This document shows, piece after piece, positions 36,084 to 45,284 of a stretch of DNA of 64,000 nucleotides. The notes beneath the pieces are model-generated. The model saw nothing but the letters and a program-made list of their open reading frames with translations, was not told the origin of the DNA and ran no database searches. The position numbers were made by a program, and so were the translations under genes. The DNA comes from DATMXS01 sp035561355 (GTDB lineage Bacteria; Acidobacteriota; Terriglobia; Bryobacterales; Bryobacteraceae): contig DATMXS010000496.1 of the NCBI GenBank assembly GCA_035561355.1, positions 3,344 through 67,343 of the forward strand, given 5' to 3'. The first letter of the stretch is position 1. The number at the start of each line of letters is the position of its first letter.

Positions 36084-38540
36084 TTACTCGTACCTGAGCG
36101 CCTCCAGCGGACTGATGCTGGCGGCGCGCCGGGCAGGCATCAAACAGGCAGCGGCGGCAACGGCCGCGAGGACAAGGACCGCCGCGGCCATCACACGCGG
36201 GTCCGTCGCGCTCACTTCGAACAGCAGGCTGCGGAGCACTCTCGCAAGAGCAATCGCCGCGGCAATCCCACCAGCGAGCCCCGCAAGGACAGGCGCCATT
36301 CCCTGCCGCAGCACCAACCCGAGTACATCCGCGGCGCGAGCGCCCAGCGCCATCCGGATGCCGAGTTCGTTCGTCCGGCGCGCAACCGTGTTCGAGATGA
36401 CGCCGTAGATGCCGAGCGACGCGAGCGCGGTGGCGGCGAAGGCAAAGATCCCAATCAGCCACATTTGGAAACGGCGCTGGGCGGAGGCTTCCGAGACGAC
36501 CTCCTCCATTGGGATCATCTCCGGAACCGCGATCTCCGGGTCTTCCTGAGAGATAGCCTGCCGGAGCGCCTGGGCGGCGTATCGCGGGTCCATCCCGGTA
36601 CGCACCATCAAGAACAGCGTGGTCCGCGCCTGCTCCCAGTGCGGAACGTATGCAGTCAGAGGTGCTTTCTCATCGAGAGTGGCCCGTACGTCGGCGACCA
36701 CGCCGACCACTTCGGAGAGCTTCTTCGGTTCACCGAAGACCGTGACGCGCTTGCCTACAGGATCCTCGCCCGGCCACAGAACTTCGGCGGAGCGAGCGGA
36801 AATCATGAGCACGCGGCGGCCGCGGTCGCGGTCCTCGAATGCGCGGCCACGCACGAGCGGAACCCCGGCGACGCTGAAATACGCGGGGGTCACGAACCGC
36901 ACGTTGACGCTCGGACGTTCGAACATCCCGTTCGTGTCACCGGCACGGGTGTACACGTTGACCCACGTTTCGCCCCTCAGCGGCAGGGCGCTGGTTGCGG
37001 CCGCGGTGCTGACGCCCGGCAGCGCCGAGATGCGCGGCAGCACGCGATCGAGGAAAGCCGCGCGCGCCTCCTGCTGCTTGTATCTCTCTCCGGGAAGGCC
37101 GATCTGGACGGCCATGAGGCGTTCTGCGTTGAAGCCCTTGTCCACCTGCATGAGCTTCGCGAAGCTCGACATCAGCAGGCCGGCAACGATCAGGAGAACG
37201 GTGCTGAGGCCGACCTCGAGAGCCACAAGGAGTGTTCGCAGGCGAACGCCGCGCCCGCCTTCCGTCATGGAACGGCCGCTGGCGCGCAGCGCGTCCTGCG
37301 GATCGGCCTTGGCAAGACGCCATGAGGGCGCGGCACCAGCGAGCACGGCAGAGAGTATCGCGAGGGCGATCGCGAACAGCAGCACACGCAAATCGAGAGT
37401 TACACCGGACAGCCGAGGCAGGTTCGCCGGCGCGAGCCGCAGCAGCGCGCCGAGTCCTCCCCACGCCAGCGCAATGCCGAGCACGCCTCCGGCGGCGGCT
37501 AGCACCGCGCTTTCGGCCATCATGTGACGCATCAATTGCAGGCGACCGGCGCCGAGTGCGGTCCGTATCGCCGCTTCCCTGCTGCGCGCCGCCGTGCGCG
37601 CGAGCATCAGGTTCGCGAGATTTACGCAGACGATCAACAACACCGCGCCGACAGACAAAAGGACGACGACGAGCCCCTTGCGCGCCTTGCCGACCACCTT
37701 TTCCTGAAGCGGCACGATGACAGATTTCGTGGCGTACTTGTCTCCCGGCTCCGCGTACGTATTGACGATGTTCGCCAGCACGCCATCGAGTTCGGCGGCG
37801 GCGCGCTCCGGTGTGGCTCCGGGCTTAAGACGTCCGAGGCAGGGGTAATTGAATTCGCCCATCCAGCCGACGCGGCGGACGTCCTCCGCAAGGGGTTTGA
37901 AGAGCTGAGGCTCCCTGGAACCGGAACCCGTTTGGATGGAGGAACCTCCCGTGAGTTCGGGTATACGGAAGCCGCGCGGCAGCACGCCCGCGATGGTGTG
38001 GGCCGCGCCGTCAACAGTGAGCGTGCGGCCCACAATCCCCGCATCAGCGGCAAAGCGGCGGCGCCACAAGCCGTCACTCAAGAGGACAACGTTTTCGCGG
38101 CCGGGTTGATCCTCCTCCGGCAGGAAGTTCCGCCCGAGCGCGGGCTGCACTCCAAGCAGCGGCAGAAACGTCGCACTTACGCGCGCCGCGGGAAGGCGCT
38201 CCGGGTAGCCTCGCCCGAGCAGGTTCATCTCCGAGCGCTGGAGTAATGCGAGTTCCTCGAAAGAGCCCTTCTGCTTACGCCACTCCTCATAGTGGTGGAC
38301 GTTCACCGGCACGGTCGGGTAAGTATCCTTGAAACGCTCCACGGACTCCTGAATGAACACGAGGCGGCCGGAGTCGCGGTAGGCGAGCGGTTTGAGAATG
38401 ACTCCGTTTACTACCGAGAAGATGGCCGTATTCGCTGCGATGCCGAGCGCGAGCGTCAGCACGGCAACGATGGTGAACCCGGGCGTGCGCAGCAAGTTGC
38501 GGACGGCGAAGCGAAGGTCGTGACTGCCCATAATTTGCAA
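36084..38540 (-). CDS. MacB-type orphan ABC permease (ADOP family)
   Basis: 818 aa. Duplicated MacB/FtsX layout: an N-terminal LRFAVRNLLRTPGFTIVAVL with ALGIAANTAIFSVVNGV, the first periplasmic domain (RNFLPEEDQPGRENVVLLSD), a membrane block with VCVNLANLMLARTAARSREAA, the middle block ASGRSMTEG..RTLLVALEVGLS, the second periplasmic domain, and a last block VARRTNELGIRMALGARAADV. The C-terminus ends SISPLEALRYE. No ATPase gene is near. The start could be the ATG at 38540 or, three codons in, at 38531. Its closest neighbour is the esterase gene just downstream. Confidence 0.92.
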   Translation of the reverse strand: MQIMGSHDLRFAVRNLLRTPGFTIVAVLTLALGIAANTAIFSVVNGVILKPLAYRDSGRLVFIQESVERFKDTYPTVPVNVHHYEEWRKQKGSFEELALLQRSEMNLLGRGYPERLPAARVSATFLPLLGVQPALGRNFLPEEDQPGRENVVLLSDGLWRRRFAADAGIVGRTLTVDGAAHTIAGVLPRGFRIPELTGGSSIQTGSGSREPQLFKPLAEDVRRVGWMGEFNYPCLGRLKPGATPERAAAELDGVLANIVNTYAEPGDKYATKSVIVPLQEKVVGKARKGLVVVLLSVGAVLLIVCVNLANLMLARTAARSREAAIRTALGAGRLQLMRHMMAESAVLAAAGGVLGIALAWGGLGALLRLAPANLPRLSGVTLDLRVLLFAIALAILSAVLAGAAPSWRLAKADPQDALRASGRSMTEGGRGVRLRTLLVALEVGLSTVLLIVAGLLMSSFAKLMQVDKGFNAERLMAVQIGLPGERYKQQEARAAFLDRVLPRISALPGVSTAAATSALPLRGETWVNVYTRAGDTNGMFERPSVNVRFVTPAYFSVAGVPLVRGRAFEDRDRGRRVLMISARSAEVLWPGEDPVGKRVTVFGEPKKLSEVVGVVADVRATLDEKAPLTAYVPHWEQARTTLFLMVRTGMDPRYAAQALRQAISQEDPEIAVPEMIPMEEVVSEASAQRRFQMWLIGIFAFAATALASLGIYGVISNTVARRTNELGIRMALGARAADVLGLVLRQGMAPVLAGLAGGIAAAIALARVLRSLLFEVSATDPRVMAAAVLVLAAVAAAACLMPARRAASISPLEALRYE

Positions 38541-38570
38541 TTACGCACGAAGATGCGAAAGGTTCGCAGT

Positions 38571-38598
38571 TTCTGAAGTGAGATTAATAACCTATAAT
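38571..38598 (+). promoter_or_regulatory. Candidate promoter of the six-gene envelope operon
   Basis: A perfect TATAAT (38593-38598) lies in an AT-rich island (ATTAATAACC) that stands out from the GC-rich surroundings. The -35 region is weak (TTCTGA at 38571-38576, 16-bp spacer). It lies about 110 bp before the first ATG of the operon, which itself has an AGGAGG. Confidence 0.45.
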
Positions 38599-38710
38599 GG
38601 AGGAAAGCACGCGGTTCCAACTTTAGGGGATGCAGGATCAGCGCCGTATGCGGGCGCTCCGCTCGAGGTGTTTCGGAGCACTGCTGGCTGCCGGTCCGTG
38701 AGGAGGATCG

Positions 38711-40282
38711 ATGGGTGCAGGGATAGTGACGCGTCCACGCCAATTGCTGATTGGGCTGGATGCGATGGAATGGGATCTGGTTCGGCGCTGGGCGGACCAG
38801 GGCAAGCTTCCCACCTTCCGCCGTTTGATGCAGGAAGGAATGCGCGCCGAGTTGTCATCCACGGCCGCACAGTTGCCGGACACGGTCTGGGCAGCGACAT
38901 ATACCGGCTCGAACCCCGCCAGGTTTCAAAAGTACTTCTACGTGCAGTACGACGCCGCCACGCAGGGCCTGAAAAACGTTTCCGACGACGGCTACAAGGC
39001 GGAAGCGTTCTGGGACATGCTCAGTGCCCGCGGCAAGACTGTCGGTGTTGCGGACCCTGCGAAGTGGCCGCTGTCGCGCTCAATCAACGGTTACCAGATT
39101 GCTAACTGGGGCGCACACGCGACCAAGGCCTCGCGCGGGACGAACCCGTCGGAGTTATGGAGCGAGGTGATGTCCCGGTTCGGCGAGTTCCCGGTGCGTG
39201 ACTGCGACGCAGTGGACGATAACCCGAAGTCCCAGGCGAAGCTGCGGCGCGACCTGCTCGACGGCGTCCGCAAGCACGGCCAGATGTTCCGGTGGCTGAT
39301 GCGCGAGCGTCCGGCGGAGGTCTTCTACGGAGCGTTTTCGGCGCCCCACTGCGCCGGGCACCATTTCTGGCGGTTCATGGATCCGGAGCACCCGCGCTAT
39401 GACCCCGAGGACCGGAACGGTTTCCGCTCGACCATGGAGGAGATCTACGCCGCCATCGATTCGGAAATCGGCGAACTGATCCACGCGGTCGGCGACGGCG
39501 CCAGAGTCATGTGTTTCGCGGCGCACGGAATGGGCCCCGTGTATCACGCTTCCTGGAACATCCCGGATATCCTCGACCTCCTCGGTTACGGTCCCGACGG
39601 AATCAAGAAGACAGCCACCGCCCAGGAGGAGCACGAAGGCAGCGTGAACTTCTGGCGGATGCTCAAGATGATCGTTCCGGGGAAGGTTCAATACGCGATC
39701 AAGAACTCCCTGCCGAAAGCCGCACAAGACAAGTTGCTGTTCCTATGGTATGCGGGCGGGCAGAACTGGAAGGGTGCGCGCGCATTCGCAGTGCCCAACA
39801 ACGACGCCGTGGGTTCGATTCGCATCGCGGTGAAGGGTCGGGACAAATACGGCGTGGTGGAACCGGGCGAGGAGTACAGGCGGATCGTGAATGACATCCG
39901 CGATGCGTTCCAGGAATTGACCGATCCCGTGACCGGACGCAGCGTAGTTAGCATGGTGACGCTGACCCACGAGGCGTTCCAGGGTCCGCACATCGACAAC
40001 CTGCCCGACATCACGGTTCAGTGGGACCAGACTTTCGCGTGGCAGCACCTGCAATCCCCGCGCATCGGCGTACTGAAGATCCGGCGGCAGGACGGGCGTA
40101 CGGGCAGCCATACCAGCCGCGGTTTCGTCGTAGCAGCCGGCCAGGGTATTCCGGTGGGTGCTACAGAAACAGGACGCTCGATTTACGACATCGCGCCGAC
40201 CATTCTCGAGTGCGCCGGCGTTCCCATCCCCGAGTCGATGGACGGCAAGCCGCTGCCTGCCAAGCAGGCGATGACGGCCTGA
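38711..40282 (+). CDS. Alkaline-phosphatase-superfamily type I phosphodiesterase/nucleotide pyrophosphatase
   Basis: 523 aa, without a signal peptide or membrane helix, so cytosolic. Opening strand QLLIGLDAMEWDLVRRW carries metal ligand Asp17. The nucleophile region is QLPDTVWAATYTGSNPAR (Thr58 probable). The middle metal motif is SAPHCAGHHFWRF, where His stands at the place where many relatives have Asp, and AAHGMGPVYH replaces the usual DHG. The C-terminal GSHTSRGFVVAAG and SIYDIAPTILECAGVPIPESMDGKPL are family-typical. It should cleave a phosphodiester or pyrophosphate, perhaps a sugar nucleotide or lipid-linked sugar. First gene of the operon, AGGAGG 5 nt before ATG; the flippase starts 7 bp after its stop. 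Confidence 0.85.
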   Translation: MGAGIVTRPRQLLIGLDAMEWDLVRRWADQGKLPTFRRLMQEGMRAELSSTAAQLPDTVWAATYTGSNPARFQKYFYVQYDAATQGLKNVSDDGYKAEAFWDMLSARGKTVGVADPAKWPLSRSINGYQIANWGAHATKASRGTNPSELWSEVMSRFGEFPVRDCDAVDDNPKSQAKLRRDLLDGVRKHGQMFRWLMRERPAEVFYGAFSAPHCAGHHFWRFMDPEHPRYDPEDRNGFRSTMEEIYAAIDSEIGELIHAVGDGARVMCFAAHGMGPVYHASWNIPDILDLLGYGPDGIKKTATAQEEHEGSVNFWRMLKMIVPGKVQYAIKNSLPKAAQDKLLFLWYAGGQNWKGARAFAVPNNDAVGSIRIAVKGRDKYGVVEPGEEYRRIVNDIRDAFQELTDPVTGRSVVSMVTLTHEAFQGPHIDNLPDITVQWDQTFAWQHLQSPRIGVLKIRRQDGRTGSHTSRGFVVAAGQGIPVGATETGRSIYDIAPTILECAGVPIPESMDGKPLPAKQAMTA

Positions 40283-40289
40283 GGAGCCC

Positions 40290-41633
40290 ATGTATTCCGC
40301 ATCCCCGAAAGAAGCCGGGGAGCGTGTGCTGGCGGAGTGGTGGCCCGTCATAAAGGGGCACGCCCGCCAGATGGCGTGGGTGCTGGGCGGCAAGGGCGCG
40401 TTGCTCGCCGCCAACACGCTGATCATGCTCCTGCTCGCGCGGCGCCTGCCGCTCGATACCTATGGTCTGTTCGCCACGTTTGTGGGCCTGCAAGTGCTGG
40501 TAAGCCGTGCGCTGCTTGCGGGCCTGGACAACACCGTCGTCCGTCTTGCCAACCTCGACGAGTTGCGCCCTTACGCGAATGACGTGATGGGAACGGGTCT
40601 GCGGATCCTGCGCAACACATCATTGGGCCTGGTGGCGGTAGCGATGGTGTTATGGCCCTTGCAGGAGGTCCTTGGAACGCACTGGCCTGCATGGGCGGTA
40701 GCTGCGGCAGTGGTCGGTTCGGTGGGTTTGGCGCTGGTGGATTACAGCTACTTCTGCCGGCTTGCCGAACTTGGATACCGTGGCGGCGCGAGGTTGCAGG
40801 CCGGTCCGGCGCTGGTGCGCTGCGCGGCAACCGCGGCCGTTGTTTACAGCACGAACTGGCCGCCGCTGGTATTCCTGGTTTACGGAGGAGTAAGCCTCGG
40901 ACTTGGGCTGTTGCAGGTCGCGCCGCTACGGACCGCGCGCCGTCCGGCAACTCATGGCTTGGCGCGGCGCATCCTTCGTTACTCTGTCTGGCCGGCGACC
41001 GCGAACGTTACCGCGGCCTTCAGCCTGCACCAGGGGACGTTTCTGCTCGCGTTTATGGGACTCACCGCGGAGGCGGGTATCTTCGGACTGGCGCTCACGT
41101 TGAGCCTCGGCTTCTTCACGCTGAAGAACGCGTTCTACGAATACCTGCTGCCGCGGATGGTGCATGTGCCGAGTACAGCGGCGCTGCCGCGATTCCTTAC
41201 CCGCTCGCTGCTCGCGGCTGCGGCGGTGGCGACGGCGTGCATTCCCGTCGCGGCCCTCGTAGGATGGGCCCTGCCGCACGTTCTCCAGCCGGAGATGGTG
41301 CAATCCGTCGGCCCGTTCTACATTCTTTCGGCATCGATGCTCCTGTTGATCATTCAATCGCCTCTCGAAGCCGCGAGCCTCTATCTGATGCGGCCGCAGT
41401 TCGTTACGTGTGGATGGATCGTGCGGGTCACGGCCATCGGAGCATTCGGCTTTGCGCTCGCCCCGCGATGGGGAGCCTCCGGCGCTGCCGCGGCACAACT
41501 GGCCGGCGGCCTGGTCGCCTTTGTTTTCATGACTGTGGTCGTGTTTGTGACGTTGCGGCGCGCGGCCCAGAGCGGTGTGTCCCCAGTGGTGAACGCGTCT
41601 GCGGTTCAGGCGCCTTTGGCAAACCTCAACTAA
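40290..41633 (+). CDS. Wzx/MATE-type polysaccharide or lipid-linked oligosaccharide flippase
   Basis: 447 aa with about 12 hydrophobic helices and few charges inside the membrane. The first helices (GGKGALLAANTLIMLLLARRLPLDTYGLFATFVGLQ) follow the pattern of the MOP flippase superfamily, where an LA-RxLpxxxYGxfa motif follows helix 1. There is no similarity to glycosyltransferases. It should move a lipid-linked glycan or related molecule across the inner membrane. It is the second gene of the operon and is followed, one base after its stop codon, by the asparagine-synthetase-like gene. Confidence 0.82.
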   Translation: MYSASPKEAGERVLAEWWPVIKGHARQMAWVLGGKGALLAANTLIMLLLARRLPLDTYGLFATFVGLQVLVSRALLAGLDNTVVRLANLDELRPYANDVMGTGLRILRNTSLGLVAVAMVLWPLQEVLGTHWPAWAVAAAVVGSVGLALVDYSYFCRLAELGYRGGARLQAGPALVRCAATAAVVYSTNWPPLVFLVYGGVSLGLGLLQVAPLRTARRPATHGLARRILRYSVWPATANVTAAFSLHQGTFLLAFMGLTAEAGIFGLALTLSLGFFTLKNAFYEYLLPRMVHVPSTAALPRFLTRSLLAAAAVATACIPVAALVGWALPHVLQPEMVQSVGPFYILSASMLLLIIQSPLEAASLYLMRPQFVTCGWIVRVTAIGAFGFALAPRWGASGAAAAQLAGGLVAFVFMTVVVFVTLRRAAQSGVSPVVNASAVQAPLANLN

Positions 41634-41634
41634 C

Positions 41635-43467
41635 ATGTGTGGAATAGCGGGAACAGTACGACTGGGCGACTCTTCGCTGATTGAGCGAATGGTCGAGAAC
41701 ATGAGCTATCGAGGGCCGGACGATTGCGGCCTGTACTCGGACGGCGACGTTCGTCTGGGTCACCGGCGGCTCAGCATTCTCGACCTTTCGAGCGCCGGCC
41801 ATCAGCCGATGGAGACCACCGACGGCGGAGTTGCCGTTGCCTTCAATGGTGAGATTTACAACTTCCGCGAGTTGCGGACTGAGTTGGAACACGCCGGGCG
41901 AGTCTTTCAGACCGGTACGGATACCGAGGTTATCCTACATGCGTACGAGCAGTGGGGGATGGATTTTGTCGGAAAGCTCGAAGGGATGTTTGCCTTCGGC
42001 TTATGGGACCGGCGCGCGCGTAGACTGATCGTCGCGCGGGACCGGACGGGCATAAAGCCGGTTTTCTACCACATCCGCCGCGACGGGCTGGCGTTCGCTT
42101 CCGAGTTGAAACCGCTGCTGCACATACCCGGCTTTGAGCGGCGTGTAAACCGGCGCGCGCTGCGCTCGACGATGCGCTACGCCTGCAACATCGAGGATGA
42201 ATCGATGATGGCGGGCATCTTCAAACTCCGCCCGGGCTATCTGCTGGTCTGGAGCGACGGCAAGACGCGCACGCAACCGTACTGGGCGCATCCCGAACCG
42301 CGGCCGGAGGCCTGGGATGAAGACCGGCTGGTGCATGAAGTGCGCGGGCGGCTCGCAAACGTGGTTCGTTCGCACATGGTCAGCGACGCGCCGCTGGGCG
42401 CCGCATTGAGCGGGGGCCTCGATTCGAGTGCGCTGGTGGCGCTGATGGCGAAGGCAGGGAACGGAATGGTGGAGACCTTCACCGTCGGGCATGGGCAGGA
42501 CGACCCGGACCTCATCAAAGCGCGCGTAGTGGCGGAACACTGCAAGACGAACCATCACGAAATTCTCGTCGGTTCTGATAACGTACCGGACCTTCTGCCT
42601 CGCGTCGTCTGGCATCTGGAAGAGCCCATGGGGCAGATGGAGATCATCCAGATGTACGCGAACTATCGCGAGGCGTCTCGTTTCGTGAAAGTGCTGATGG
42701 TGGGCGAAGGCGCCGACGAGTGCTTCGCGGGGTATCCGCGTTACAAGCTCCTCCACAATCCACTGGCGCCGTATGCGGTGCGGCAGGACCTCTACAGGCG
42801 CGTCTACATGTACGCGGACGAGCGGCCGCAGACCGTGCTCGGGCGGACCATCTCGTCAGCCCTTTGGGCAACGCCTGCGCGCTCGCCGATGCCGGATCCC
42901 GTGCCGCGGGCGCCTCTCCCGTGGCTGGGAGAGGATCCCGCACTGGCGGTCAATCACGCCCTGAACTATGACCAGAGGACGTATCTGCACCACCTTTCGC
43001 TGAAGCGCGCGGATGCGCTCGGGATGGCACATTCTCTGGAATTGCGGGTACCGTTCGTGGATCGCCAGATCGTCGAGCTTGCGAATCGGATCCCAGCCGG
43101 TTTTCTGCTGCGCAACGGGATGGAGAAGTACATTCTGAGGCGTGCAGTCGCGTCGATGCTGCCGAAGGAGATCGTTTGGCGGCGCAAGCGCGGCTTCCAA
43201 ATGCGGCTGGGACTCGGGCTAGCGGATACGCTCGAGTATCTGGCGTCCCGCCTGCTCAAACCCGAAGACGTGCGGCGGCGCGGATTCTTCGATCCGCTCG
43301 CGCTTCATGACTTGAGGCGCGGACGGCCGTACCGGGCGACGGCCATGGCGCAACGAGTGTGGTCGTTCCGGCTGTGGGCTGCGCTTCAGGCGGAAGTCTG
43401 GGCGCGGCTGTTCCTGGATCGGGGCCCATCGCTTGCGCCGCCCGCCACTCTCAACGAGATTCTGTGA
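41635..43467 (+). CDS. asnB: Glutamine-dependent asparagine synthetase-type amidotransferase
   Basis: 610 aa. The N-terminal class II glutaminase domain begins with the catalytic Cys2 (MCGIAGTVRLGDSS) and holds the Arg-Gly-Pro-Asp and VAFNGEIYNFRELR blocks. The C-terminal synthetase domain has the ATP pyrophosphatase loop LSGGLDSSALVALMAKA and MVGEGADECFAGYPRY. It could make asparagine, but placement between a flippase and a membrane glycosyltransferase-like gene suggests amidation of an envelope sugar or carrier, as in exopolysaccharide loci. Its TGA overlaps the next ATG (TGATG). Confidence 0.9.
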   Translation: MCGIAGTVRLGDSSLIERMVENMSYRGPDDCGLYSDGDVRLGHRRLSILDLSSAGHQPMETTDGGVAVAFNGEIYNFRELRTELEHAGRVFQTGTDTEVILHAYEQWGMDFVGKLEGMFAFGLWDRRARRLIVARDRTGIKPVFYHIRRDGLAFASELKPLLHIPGFERRVNRRALRSTMRYACNIEDESMMAGIFKLRPGYLLVWSDGKTRTQPYWAHPEPRPEAWDEDRLVHEVRGRLANVVRSHMVSDAPLGAALSGGLDSSALVALMAKAGNGMVETFTVGHGQDDPDLIKARVVAEHCKTNHHEILVGSDNVPDLLPRVVWHLEEPMGQMEIIQMYANYREASRFVKVLMVGEGADECFAGYPRYKLLHNPLAPYAVRQDLYRRVYMYADERPQTVLGRTISSALWATPARSPMPDPVPRAPLPWLGEDPALAVNHALNYDQRTYLHHLSLKRADALGMAHSLELRVPFVDRQIVELANRIPAGFLLRNGMEKYILRRAVASMLPKEIVWRRKRGFQMRLGLGLADTLEYLASRLLKPEDVRRRGFFDPLALHDLRRGRPYRATAMAQRVWSFRLWAALQAEVWARLFLDRGPSLAPPATLNEIL

Positions 43468-45284
43468 TGCGGTTTGTTGAAGAACAGGTCGGGGCCATCG
43501 CGCCGCTTGGAGTGTTCGGCGCCGAGATTGCGGCGATGCTGGCCGTGGCGCTGTACGCAGTTCTCGCCGGGCGCACGGCTGCGGGCGAGGCGCGGCGGGC
43601 GGAGTCCTTTTGGGTACGGCTCGCACGCCGGAAAGGCCTTGCGGTATTGGCGGTGACGCTGACGGTGTTCACTGCGCGATTGGCACTGCTACCCGTGATG
43701 CCCCTGCCGGAGCCGGTGGTGATGGATGAGTTCAGTTACCTGCTGGCGGCGGACACGTTCGCGTCCGGCCGGATTGCGAATCCACCACACCCGTTCTGGA
43801 AGCACTTTGAAACGTTCTACGTGCTCCAGCAGCCCGCGTACGCCTCAATCTATCCACCCGGTTCAGGACTCTTCATGGCAGCGGGGCAGGCACTCACGGG
43901 CCACCCATGGACAGGTGTGCTGGGGGCGACTGCGGTCATGTGCGGAGCTGTAACCTGGATGCTCCAAGGCTGGATGCCGCCGCAGTGGGCGCTGCTGGGC
44001 GGGGCGCTGGCGGCGGTTCGGATTGGAATCTTCAGCTATTGGATGAACAGCTATTGGGGCGGGTCGGTTCCGGCCATTGCGGGAGCGCTTGTGCTCGGAG
44101 CGGCGCCGAGACTGGTGAGGACCCTGCGCGCCGGTTACGCGATCGTTTTGGGACTCGGGCTGGTGCTGCTCGCGAACACGCGTCCATACGAAGGGCTATT
44201 CGTCGCGGCGCCTGTGCTGGTGTTCCTGGCCGCCCGGGCGTTCGCGATGCGGAGGACGCCCTTGTTCCGGGCCCGGGGCTTCGGCGCTGCCGTGTCGCTC
44301 GGTCTCTGCCTGATCGCCGGAGCAGCGGCGACGGGTTACTACGTATGGCGCATCACCGGCAGCCCGGTAGTGCTGCCCTACGCGGCATACGACCACCAGT
44401 ACCGGCCCACATCTAACTTCCTCACGACACCTGCAAAACCTATCCCTCACTACAACCACAAGATCTTTCAAGATCACTACGTGCTCGATCAACTCCCGTT
44501 TCACCACTACCTCCGCAAGCCCGCAAACTTCGTCCGCAGGAACATAGCACGCGCGAGGAATGTATGGCTCTTCTATTACGGCCCGGTGCTGACGATCCCG
44601 CTTCTGATGTTGCCGTTCGTGCTTCGCGACAGGCGGGTGCGGCTGCTAGGGATTGCGGTTGGGTTCGTTTTTGCCGGAAGTTTGATCGTCTTCGCGCCTT
44701 TCCCGCACTATTTTGCTCCTGTGACGGGCGCGTTGGTCGGCATCGCCATCCAGGGACTGCGACATATGCGCGCCGGTGTGCGCCTGAACCGCGGGTTCGG
44801 TTTTGCCGCAGTCCGTGCGATTCCGGTGGCGCTCGCGACCGTCGCGGTGTTCGGCGGGACGGCCCAGGCGCTTGGGATTCCCCTGCGCAGTGAGCAGAAT
44901 CTGCGTCCCGACCGGCGAATGTCGTGGACTGGGACGCCTCCGGGCGGAATCGACCGCGCACGAATCGTTCGTGAATTGATCAGGGCAGGCGGGCAGCACC
45001 TTGTTTTTGTTCGCTACGCCCCCGGCCACGACCCGATGTTCGATTGGGTGTACAACTCCGCAACCCCGGACCGGGCGCCCGTGGTGTTCGCGCGAGAGGT
45101 GACGCCCGAGGCCGATAGGGCGCTGATGGCCTATTTTTCGGGCCGCCGAGTGTGGATAGCCGAACCCGATGCCGAGCCGGTGCGCCTTGCGGCGATCGCG
45201 GGTCCCCCGACCGGGCAGCATTCGGACATCGCCCCGGCCCGGCACGCCTCGGCTGGCATAGGCAACCTGATGGAGGACAAATGA
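43467..45284 (+). CDS. Polytopic membrane protein resembling GT-C glycosyltransferases (PMT/ArnT type)
   Basis: 605 aa from the ATG that overlaps the asnB stop; a longer open frame begins inside asnB. About ten to eleven membrane helices are seen. The first periplasmic loop holds PEPVVMDEFSYLLAADTFASGRI, where the acidic Asp-Glu pair resembles the catalytic loop of lipid-phosphate-sugar-using GT-C enzymes. The long loop YDHQYRPTSNFLTTPAKPIPHYNHKIF is unusual. The C-terminal part (about 480-605) is soluble. A transferase acting on lipid-linked sugar at the outer face of the inner membrane is likely but not proven. The stop overlaps the next ATG as ATGA. Confidence 0.7.
   Translation: MRFVEEQVGAIAPLGVFGAEIAAMLAVALYAVLAGRTAAGEARRAESFWVRLARRKGLAVLAVTLTVFTARLALLPVMPLPEPVVMDEFSYLLAADTFASGRIANPPHPFWKHFETFYVLQQPAYASIYPPGSGLFMAAGQALTGHPWTGVLGATAVMCGAVTWMLQGWMPPQWALLGGALAAVRIGIFSYWMNSYWGGSVPAIAGALVLGAAPRLVRTLRAGYAIVLGLGLVLLANTRPYEGLFVAAPVLVFLAARAFAMRRTPLFRARGFGAAVSLGLCLIAGAAATGYYVWRITGSPVVLPYAAYDHQYRPTSNFLTTPAKPIPHYNHKIFQDHYVLDQLPFHHYLRKPANFVRRNIARARNVWLFYYGPVLTIPLLMLPFVLRDRRVRLLGIAVGFVFAGSLIVFAPFPHYFAPVTGALVGIAIQGLRHMRAGVRLNRGFGFAAVRAIPVALATVAVFGGTAQALGIPLRSEQNLRPDRRMSWTGTPPGGIDRARIVRELIRAGGQHLVFVRYAPGHDPMFDWVYNSATPDRAPVVFAREVTPEADRALMAYFSGRRVWIAEPDAEPVRLAAIAGPPTGQHSDIAPARHASAGIGNLMEDK

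Noticed and set aside
36045..37325. 426-codon open frame opposite the third orphan permease
   Set aside because: Antisense shadow with no domain signal.
45152..45280. Longer N-terminus for the CapK-like ligase
   Set aside because: It lies inside the preceding gene in another frame; the ATG at 45281 has GGAGG and a 4-bp stop overlap.
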